Shown one piece after another: positions 5,843 through 10,508 of a stretch of 10,508 bases of DNA (position 1 is the first letter of the stretch; the number at the start of each line of letters is the position of its first letter). The DNA comes from an uncultured Eubacteriales bacterium (GTDB lineage Bacteria > Bacillota > Clostridia > Peptostreptococcales > Anaerovoracaceae): positions 1 to 10,508 of the forward strand of contig CADCOV010000194.1 of NCBI GenBank assembly GCA_902803185.1, read 5' to 3'. The position numbers and the translations under genes were made by a program. Under the pieces are notes generated by a model. That model was not told the origin of the DNA, did no database searches, and was given only the letters and a program-made list of their open reading frames with translations.

Positions 5843-5912
5843 CGACTGCCGGAGATAGATATTTTGAAACGCGGCCGCGGAGCGGCAGGATATTTTCAAG
5901 GAGGAAATGACA
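5843..5912 (+). other. ffh-rpsP intergenic leader
   Basis: This 70-base gap is the widest within the operon. It holds two copies of GATATTTT (5858-5865 and 5889-5896) in A+T-rich patches 31 bases apart, on either side of a GC-rich segment containing the palindrome GCGGCCGC. CTGCCG (5846-5851) can pair with CGGCAG (5883-5888). The AAGGAGG of rpsP is at 5898-5904. No clear -35/-10 pair or T-run terminator was found. It may be a folded leader that adjusts rpsP expression relative to ffh, but this is speculative. Confidence 0.3.
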
Positions 5913-6155
5913 ATGGTTAAGATCAGACTGAAGAGAATGGGTGCGCACAAGAAGCCTTTCTACAGAGTAGTGGTGGCTGACTCCCGCAACGCCAGAGACG
6001 GCAAGTTCATCGAGGAGCTCGGTTACTACGATCCGATGCAGGAGCCGCCGGTCATCAAGATCGACGAGGAGAAGGCCAAGAAGTGGCTCGGCAATGGCGC
6101 GCAGCCGTCTGAGACGGTCAAGGGTCTGTTCAAAAAGTCCGGCATCATCGCGTAA
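5913..6155 (+). CDS. rpsP: 30S ribosomal protein bS16
   Basis: bS16 is an early-binding small-subunit protein that stabilises 16S rRNA folding. The start [25 protein letters not shown] and the GYYDPM and [14 protein letters not shown] motifs are diagnostic. At 80 aa it is near the short end of the usual 80-90. ATG 5907 lies only 2 bases after AAGGAGG (5898-5904), whereas ATG 5913 lies 8 bases after it and gives the canonical MVKIRL start, so 5913 is chosen. The gene sits between ffh and khpA, 12 bases from the latter, in the conserved ribosome-maturation cluster; RimM encoded downstream acts on the 30S head. Confidence 0.97.
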   Translation: MVKIRLKRMGAHKKPFYRVVVADSRNARDGKFIEELGYYDPMQEPPVIKIDEEKAKKWLGNGAQPSETVKGLFKKSGIIA

Positions 6156-6167
6156 CACAGGAAATCG

Positions 6168-6452
6168 GTGAACAATATGACCAAACTTGTTGAATTGATC
6201 GCCAGGTCGCTCGTCGACTCTCCCGATCAGGTCGAGGTCACAGAGGAGGCCCACGGAGATTCTTCCGTGATCCGCCTGCAGGTGACGGCCGACGATATGG
6301 GAAAGGTGATCGGCAAACAGGGGCGCATCTCCAGAGCCCTGCGCACTGTCGTCAAAGCAGCTGCGACGAGAGACAATAAGAAAGTGACAGTTGAGATCGT
6401 ATCGGACGAGGAGATGAGCGCTGCGGAAGCAGCGTCCGCCGACGAGGAGTAG
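6168..6452 (+). CDS. khpA: KhpA, single KH-domain RNA-binding protein
   Basis: KhpA (YlqC) is a small type II KH protein. In streptococci it pairs with KhpB (Jag/EloR) and influences cell elongation and division. The family signature is LVELIARSLVDSPDQVEV near the start, then MGKVIGKQGRISRALRTVVKAAA, with the RNA-binding G-x-x-G loop GKQG at 49-52. The C-terminus adds an acidic Ala/Glu tail (about 78-94). Two starts are possible. GTG 6168 has AGGA ending 5 bases upstream and is used here. ATG 6177 is nearer the usual family start but is 14 bases from that site. The difference is three residues. The khpB partner is not in the window. The gene ends 17 bases before a strong hairpin. Confidence 0.94.
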   Translation: MNNMTKLVELIARSLVDSPDQVEVTEEAHGDSSVIRLQVTADDMGKVIGKQGRISRALRTVVKAAATRDNKKVTVEIVSDEEMSAAEAASADEE

Positions 6453-6469
6453 TCGATACCGGAACCCTT

Positions 6470-6502
6470 GGGCACATGTCTGACATGTGCCCTGCTTTAT
6501 TT
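6470..6502 (+). terminator. Terminator-like hairpin between khpA and rimM
   Basis: A perfect 10-bp stem, 6470-6479 (GGGCACATGT) with 6483-6492 (ACATGTGCCC), has a 3-base loop (CTG) and is followed by TGCTTTATTT. The T tract is interrupted, so termination is likely partial. It lies inside the operon, 21 bases before the rimM start, and may lower transcription of rimM and the genes beyond or act as a processing or stability hairpin. The structure is certain on paper; its strength is inferred. Confidence 0.55.
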
Positions 6503-6513
6503 GTGACGCAGAA

Positions 6514-7017
6514 ATGGAAAAGATAGAAATCGGGAAAATCGTAGCGGCCCACGGCATCCGGGGCGAGGTGAGGATCCTGAACTGGTCGGAGGACCCGAAC
6601 CGGTTCGCCTCCCTCGAGCGGGTCTACCTCTCCGGGAGCGAGGCGCCGTACAAAGTGGAAAAGGCGAGGCCGAACGGCACCGTCTCCATCGTCAAACTCG
6701 CCGGCGTCGAGACCAGGAACGACGCGGACGCCCTGCGGGGCCGGATGGTCTTCATCACCGAAGAGGACCTGCCGGAGCTGCCGGAGGACGTCTGGTACGT
6801 CCGGGACCTCATGGGGCTCACCGTGGTCGACGCCGATACGGGAGAGACCGTGGGGACTTTGGCCGAGGTGATCCAGAACACCGCCCAGGACATCTACCGC
6901 ATCGAGCGGGAGGGGGCGGGGGACGTCCTCGTGCCGGTGGTGGAGGAGTTCGTCAAGGACGTGGACCTTGCGGCGGGGACCGTGAAGATCCACTTCATCG
7001 AAGGAATGAAGGACTGA
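6514..7017 (+). CDS. rimM: Ribosome maturation factor RimM
   Basis: RimM binds the 30S head through uS19 and assists late 16S processing and assembly. The start MEKIEIGKIVAAHGIRGEV is the classic RimM N-terminus (IVAxHGIRGEV). The N-terminal beta-barrel extends to about residue 85, followed by the PRC-barrel domain with the linker-region motif LPEDVWYVRDLMGLTVVD and a C-terminal VPVVEEFVKDVD. At 167 aa the length is typical. The frame opens at a GTG at 6487 inside the hairpin, but homology places the start at ATG 6514. No convincing ribosome binding site precedes it. The stop lies two bases before trmD. The rimM-trmD pairing is widely conserved. Confidence 0.95.
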   Translation: MEKIEIGKIVAAHGIRGEVRILNWSEDPNRFASLERVYLSGSEAPYKVEKARPNGTVSIVKLAGVETRNDADALRGRMVFITEEDLPELPEDVWYVRDLMGLTVVDADTGETVGTLAEVIQNTAQDIYRIEREGAGDVLVPVVEEFVKDVDLAAGTVKIHFIEGMKD

Positions 7018-7019
7018 TC

Positions 7020-7769
7020 ATGAGATTCAACATTTTGACGCTCTTTCCGGAGATGTTCACGCCGCTGTTCACCAGCATGACCGGCCGGGCGGCGGAGAAG
7101 GGCCTGCTGTCCTTCCACGTCGTGAACATCCGCGACTTCAGCACGGACAAGCACAGCAAAGCCGACGACTATCCCTTCGGCGGCGGCCAGGGGATGGTCA
7201 TGCTGCCCCAGCCTGCCTTTGACGCCCTGAGGAGCGTGGAGGCGGAGAAGACCAGGGTCATCTACCTGTCGCCGAGGGGCCGCAAACTGGACCGGGCCCT
7301 GGCGGAGGAGCTGGCCCGGGAGGAGGAGATCACCCTGTTCTGCGGCCACTACGAGGGCCTGGACCAGCGGGTCATCGACACCTGGCACATGGAGGAGGTC
7401 TCCATCGGCGACTACATCCTGACCGGCGGGGAGCTGGCGGCCATGGTGCTGGCGGACACGGTCTCCCGGATGGTGCCGGGGGTCCTGGCCGGGGAGGCCA
7501 GCGCCTTCGACGAGTCCATCTATTCGGGCCTCCTGGAGTACCCGCAGTACTCCCAACCGAGGGAGTTCGAGGGCCTCGGCGTCCCGGAGGTGCTGCTCTC
7601 CGGAAACCATAAGATGATCCATCTTTGGCGGTACGAACAGTCCCTGATGCTGACGGCGGAGCGCCGTCCGGATCTGTTTGAGCAGTACGTGAAGAATCAT
7701 GGCGAATTGTCGAAAGATGAGCGCAAGGTATTGGAAAAAGTGGTCGGTTGTTGTAAAATACCAGTATGA
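7020..7769 (+). CDS. trmD: tRNA (guanine-N1)-37 methyltransferase TrmD
   Basis: TrmD uses S-adenosylmethionine to make m1G37 in tRNAs with G36-G37, including tRNA-Pro(CGG) encoded at 122-198, and so prevents +1 frameshifting. It is a SPOUT enzyme with a trefoil knot. Visible motifs are LTLFPEMF (6-13), YPFGGGQGMVM (51-61), IYLSPRGR (81-88), CGHYEGLDQRV (108-118), IGDYILTGGE (129-138) and LLSGNH (192-197). Arg150 corresponds to Arg154 of the E. coli enzyme. By a remembered alignment, the catalytic Asp169 position is occupied by Glu165, with Asp164 beside it. The length of 249 aa is normal. AAGGA at 7009-7013 is well spaced from ATG 7020. The last four bases overlap the next gene (ATGA), implying translational coupling. 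Confidence 0.96.
   Translation: MRFNILTLFPEMFTPLFTSMTGRAAEKGLLSFHVVNIRDFSTDKHSKADDYPFGGGQGMVMLPQPAFDALRSVEAEKTRVIYLSPRGRKLDRALAEELAREEEITLFCGHYEGLDQRVIDTWHMEEVSIGDYILTGGELAAMVLADTVSRMVPGVLAGEASAFDESIYSGLLEYPQYSQPREFEGLGVPEVLLSGNHKMIHLWRYEQSLMLTAERRPDLFEQYVKNHGELSKDERKVLEKVVGCCKIPV
7731..7759 (+). promoter_or_regulatory. Possible internal promoter at the end of trmD
   Basis: TTGGAA (7731-7736) and TAAAAT (7754-7759) are 17 bases apart in an A+T-rich patch at the 3' end of trmD. Transcription would begin about at the ATG of the next gene (7766), giving an essentially leaderless mRNA, and that gene has no visible ribosome binding site. The match could be chance, because both boxes encode conserved-looking TrmD C-terminal codons. 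Confidence 0.3.
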
Positions 7770-8935
7770 GCAGGTTAAAAAATAAGGGCATCTTTCTTTT
7801 CATCCTGGCGGTGGCGCTTCTGTACGCGGTGATCTATCTCGTACCGAGAGTGACCGGCCTTTTAGATGTCACTTATGTGGCGGAATACGGGGAACTGGTC
7901 ATCTCTGATGAGACGCCGGGTTATCTGGTCCGGGATGAGAAGGTCTATACCGCCGTCTCCGGCGGCACGGCCACCCGCCTGGCGAAGGAGGGGGAACTCC
8001 TCCGGGTGGGGACACCTGCCATCGAGCTGTCAGGCGGCAGCGGCGGCGAGCCTTCCGAGGCCTTCACCGCGGTCCGGGACAAGCTGGGGGACGACGTCCT
8101 CGCAGTCCAGGGATACGCGGTCGAGACCGGCGGCCTCGTCTCTTACTATGTGGACGGCCTGGAGAGCGAGCTCACCCTGAAGAAAGCGCTCTCCTCCAAG
8201 GAGTCCTACTTCACGGGCCTGAGCCAGGACAACGTCCTGGCGATCCCGCAGTCGGTGCCGGCGGGCTATCCGGCGTTCAAGCTCATGTCCAACGGCTACT
8301 GGTACCTGGTGGCCTATGTGGACGAGGACCGGGCGGACCGTTACCGCGAGGGCGGCTACGTCTACGTCAGCTTTGATCCGGACGCGGAACACAACCTGGC
8401 CCTGGACGGCGTCGGCGAAGTGGAGATGATGGTCTACGACAAGAAGAAGCAGGGCGACCGGGTCCGGCTCATCCTGGAGACCGGCAAGTTCTTCGAGGAG
8501 CTGGGCCAGCTGAGGGTGGCGAACGTCAGGATCACCTCATCCAGCATCCACGGCCTCATCCTGGAGGCGGACAGCCTGGTGGAGGTGGACGGCGTGACCG
8601 GCGTCTACGTCATGGACAAGAAGGGCAAGTACGCTTTCACTCCGGTGAAGGTCCTGGACGAGGACGGCGGCAAGGTCGTCGTGGCGGACAGCTACTTCTA
8701 CGACAAGGACGGGAACCAGGTCCGCACGCTGGATAACTTTGACGACGTCCTGAAGAACCCGGACATCGGCGAAGAGGGATCCGCCGGAGAGCCGGAGGAG
8801 ACCGGGGAAGAGCCGGAGGAAGAACAGGACGAAGAAACGCCTGAGGAGCCTGAGGAAGGTTCCGAAGAGGCCGGCGGGGAAGACGCCTCCGGAGAGGAAG
8901 GCGGCGAGGAGCCGGACGAGGGCGGAGAAGAATAA
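7766..8935 (+). CDS. HlyD-like single-pass membrane protein with acidic C-terminal tail
   Basis: The protein resembles the HlyD/membrane-fusion-like proteins often found next to sepF and ylmE in Clostridia; its exact role is unknown. Residues 8-27 form an N-terminal transmembrane anchor. About 41-90 look like a barrel-sandwich (lipoyl-like) half, with the segment GYLVRDEKVYTAVSGGTATRLAKEGELLRVGTPAIEL. About 160-310 hold the predicted beta-rich second half. Residues 336-389 are a low-complexity Glu/Gly/Pro tail with almost no positive charge. The bulk would lie outside the membrane. No partner ABC transporter is nearby, so an efflux role is doubtful, and an envelope or division role is suggested by position only. 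It starts in ATGA overlap with trmD, has no ribosome binding site of its own and is probably coupled. It stands where rplS is in B. subtilis. Confidence 0.75.
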   Translation: MSRLKNKGIFLFILAVALLYAVIYLVPRVTGLLDVTYVAEYGELVISDETPGYLVRDEKVYTAVSGGTATRLAKEGELLRVGTPAIELSGGSGGEPSEAFTAVRDKLGDDVLAVQGYAVETGGLVSYYVDGLESELTLKKALSSKESYFTGLSQDNVLAIPQSVPAGYPAFKLMSNGYWYLVAYVDEDRADRYREGGYVYVSFDPDAEHNLALDGVGEVEMMVYDKKKQGDRVRLILETGKFFEELGQLRVANVRITSSSIHGLILEADSLVEVDGVTGVYVMDKKGKYAFTPVKVLDEDGGKVVVADSYFYDKDGNQVRTLDNFDDVLKNPDIGEEGSAGEPEETGEEPEEEQDEETPEEPEEGSEEAGGEDASGEEGGEEPDEGGEE

Positions 8936-8955
8936 GAACGAGAGGCGGTGATACC

Positions 8956-9660
8956 GTGTCTATCAGAGAGAACCTCGCCGGGATCGTCCGGCGGAAGGAC
9001 GAGGCAGCGGCGAGAAGCGGCAGGCAGCCGGAGGACGTGCTGCTGGTCGCGGTGACCAAGCTCCACACGCCGGCGGAGATCAACGAAGCGATCGATGCGG
9101 GCGTCACGGACGTTGGCGAGAACAAGGTCCAGGAGATCCTGGACAAGTACGACAAGGTGAAGCCGGTCAGATGGCATCTGATCGGGCACCTGCAGACGAA
9201 CAAGGTCAAGTATATCATCGACAAGGTGGACCTGATCCATTCCGTGGACTCCCTCCATCTTGCGAAGGAGATAGACAAGCGCGCCGCGCAGCACGGCAAG
9301 GTGATGGACATCCTGGTCCAGGTCAATTCCGCGGACGAGGAATCCAAATTCGGCGTCAGTTCGGAGGAGGCGGAGCAGCTCATCGCGGACATCGCGGAGC
9401 AGTGCCCGAACGTCAGGATCCGGGGCCTCATGTGCATCGCCCCGTTCCTGGAGGATCCGAACGACTGCAGGCCGTACTTCGCGGAGGTCAAAGCGATCTT
9501 CGACCGGCATATCGAAGATCCGACCGGTAAAACGGATTTCAAGTACCTTTCCATGGGTATGAGCGGCGACTTTGAGGTCGCCATCGAGGAGGGCTCCAAC
9601 GTGATCCGCGTGGGCACGGCCATCTTCGGCACCAGAAATTATCGCAGCGAAGAGAAATAG
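8956..9660 (+). CDS. ylmE: YggS/YlmE family PLP-binding protein
   Basis: This family (PLPBP, COG0325) binds pyridoxal 5'-phosphate and helps keep PLP and amino-acid pools balanced; it has no established enzymatic reaction. The fold is a single alanine-racemase-like TIM barrel. Lys35 in LLVAVTKLHT is the PLP Schiff-base lysine. Other family motifs are VGENKVQE (about 53-60), RWHLIGHLQTNKVK (about 72-85), IHSVDSL, the MCIAPF segment and the phosphate-binding SMGMSGDFEVAIEEGSNVIRVGTAIFG near the C-terminus. The length of 234 aa is typical. The start is GTG 8956, preceded by GAGAGGCGG. In Gram-positives the gene commonly precedes sepF, as here (20-base gap), hence the symbol ylmE. Confidence 0.94.
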   Translation: MSIRENLAGIVRRKDEAAARSGRQPEDVLLVAVTKLHTPAEINEAIDAGVTDVGENKVQEILDKYDKVKPVRWHLIGHLQTNKVKYIIDKVDLIHSVDSLHLAKEIDKRAAQHGKVMDILVQVNSADEESKFGVSSEEAEQLIADIAEQCPNVRIRGLMCIAPFLEDPNDCRPYFAEVKAIFDRHIEDPTGKTDFKYLSMGMSGDFEVAIEEGSNVIRVGTAIFGTRNYRSEEK

Positions 9661-9680
9661 AAGACATCAAGGAGGATCAG

Positions 9681-10250
9681 ATGGGATTCACAGATTCGCT
9701 CAAAAAAGTCATTGGCATCGAAGAGATCAACGACGACGATATCGTCACCGAAGAAGAGCTCAGCAGAGCGAGAGAGAAGGTCTCCCGCGAGTCCAGAACA
9801 GAGTCTTCCTTTGCTCCGGCTCCGGTCTTCACTGAGGAGGTTGCTCCGGCTCCGGTCGAGGAGAAGAAGAGCTACGCTCCGGCGGCCGCCGCGCCTGCTG
9901 CGGCGCCTGCAAGCAGCTATAGCAGAAGTTCAGAAAAGAGGGTTTCCGTGGCGAATACCAATTCATTGAAACTGATCCTCATCGAGCCGAAGGCTTTTGA
10001 TGAGTGCCCTAAGCTGGTCGACAGCCTTAAGGCCCGTAAGCCGGTCATCATCAACCTTGAGAGACTGGAGACGGAGACGGCCCGCAAGATCTTCGACTTC
10101 CTGTCCGGCGCCACCTACGCGCTGAACGGCAACGTCCAGAAGATCGCCAACAACATCTTCATCTTCACGCCGGAGAACGTCGCGGTCTCCGCTTCCCGCA
10201 ACACCGTGGCGGAAACGCAGCCGCAGACCGACAAGGGCCCTTGGAGATAA
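9681..10250 (+). CDS. sepF: Cell division protein SepF
   Basis: SepF binds FtsZ and the membrane, bundles FtsZ filaments and supports septum assembly. The N-terminal MGFTDSLKKVIGI is the short membrane-binding amphipathic helix. Residues 20-88 form a flexible, Ala/Pro-rich linker with repeated APAPV units. Residues 96-170 are the SepF core (LKLILIEPKAFDECPKLVDSL, then PVIINLERL, ARKIFDFLSGATYALNGNVQKIANNIFIFTPENV). A short polar tail ends in KGPWR. At 189 aa it is longer than B. subtilis SepF (about 150 aa), mainly through the linker. The ribosome binding site AAGGAGG lies just upstream of ATG 9681. It lies between ylmE and a yggT-family gene, the standard Gram-positive arrangement. Confidence 0.96.
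   Translation: MGFTDSLKKVIGIEEINDDDIVTEEELSRAREKVSRESRTESSFAPAPVFTEEVAPAPVEEKKSYAPAAAAPAAAPASSYSRSSEKRVSVANTNSLKLILIEPKAFDECPKLVDSLKARKPVIINLERLETETARKIFDFLSGATYALNGNVQKIANNIFIFTPENVAVSASRNTVAETQPQTDKGPWR
9811..9857 (+). repeat. 17-base direct repeat in the SepF linker
   Basis: TTGCTCCGGCTCCGGTC occurs at 9811-9827 and again, identically, at 9841-9857. The period is 30 bases (ten codons), so the repeat is in frame and encodes APAPV twice. Codon-level identity suggests a recent tandem duplication or slippage in a disordered linker. Confidence 0.85.
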
Positions 10251-10262
10251 GGAGGCACTGAC

Positions 10263-10508
10263 GTGCGCATGATGCTCGCCTACACGATCCAGAGGTTCGG
10301 TAACCTCCTGGAACTGCTCCTGTGCGCCCGCGCGATCCTGAGCTGGTTCGGCCAGGACCCGTATTCGACGGTGGGCAGGATCTACCAGTTCCTGGTCCGG
10401 TTCACGGAACCTCTCGTCGCACCGTGCCGCAAGCTGCTCAGCCGCTTCAACACCGGGCCGGTCGACTTTTCGGTGCTGCTGTGCCTGATCTTCATCGAGA
10501 TCATCACC
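10263..10508 (+). CDS. ylmG: YggT family membrane protein (YlmG), partial at the 3' end
   Basis: The visible 82 codons encode the N-terminal part of a YggT/YlmG integral membrane protein. Family members are tied to division and nucleoid or thylakoid organisation, but their biochemical role is unclear. The first hydrophobic segment (about 9-28, with the family motif LLLCARAILSWF) is followed by a loop with YQFLVRFTEPLVAPCRKLL, matching the conserved T-EP-L-P-R pattern. The second hydrophobic segment (FSVLLCLIFIEIIT) is cut by the window end. Start GTG 10263 lies 7 bases after AAGGAGG (10249-10255), better than ATG 10269 or 10272. That ribosome binding site overlaps the sepF stop codon, so expression is tightly linked to sepF. 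A full-length protein would be about 85-100 aa, so only a few codons are missing. Confidence 0.92.
   Translation, partial: MRMMLAYTIQRFGNLLELLLCARAILSWFGQDPYSTVGRIYQFLVRFTEPLVAPCRKLLSRFNTGPVDFSVLLCLIFIEIIT

Noticed and set aside
4514..5950. 478-aa minus-strand frame opposite ffh
   Set aside because: Its His/Leu/Asp-rich composition is typical of an antisense shadow of a GC-rich gene; Ffh on the + strand is certain.

Overview
The window looks like a core chromosomal segment of a GC-rich member of the Clostridia (Bacillota). Three things support this: strong AAGGAGG-type ribosome binding sites, the gene order ylxM-ffh-rpsP-khpA-rimM-trmD, and the division genes ylmE-sepF-ylmG (yggT). All protein genes lie on the + strand. 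The genus cannot be read from the sequence. No transposon, integrase, CRISPR array or defence gene was seen.

Layout. (1) 1-230: tRNA-Leu(CAG) and tRNA-Pro(CGG), both with encoded CCA, closed by a strong intrinsic terminator. (2) 266-1961: a monocistronic secreted, acidic protein with a signal peptide and a PNTGD-type cell-wall sorting signal, with its own promoter and terminator. (3) 1958-2632: a LURP-one-related (LOR, tubby-like fold) protein. (4) 2671-4050: an S49 signal peptide peptidase (SppA) with an unusual Gln/Pro/Gly-rich cytoplasmic tail and a TTG start, ending in a long terminator hairpin. (5) 4036-7769: the SRP/ribosome-maturation operon, ylxM-ffh-rpsP-khpA-rimM-trmD. (6) 7766-10508: an HlyD-like membrane protein overlapping trmD by ATGA, then ylmE, sepF and a yggT-family gene cut by the window end.

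How the genes fit together. Regions 5 and 6 appear to form one long transcription unit. It links protein targeting (YlxM, Ffh), ribosome assembly (bS16, RimM), tRNA modification (TrmD), an RNA-binding protein tied to envelope growth (KhpA) and the SepF-based division machinery. In B. subtilis trmD is followed by rplS; here the HlyD-like gene and division genes follow instead.

The most interesting non-coding signal is a pair of matching palindromes, GTGTCAAG-N8-CTTGAC, centred 52 bp apart around the ylxM-ffh promoter. The first forms the core of the sppA terminator and supplies the -35 box. The second sits at the predicted transcript start. A terminator-like hairpin directly before rimM, which has no evident ribosome binding site, is the second candidate control point. 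I found no convincing new multi-gene system; the novelty here is regulatory and in the poorly characterised surface and membrane proteins.
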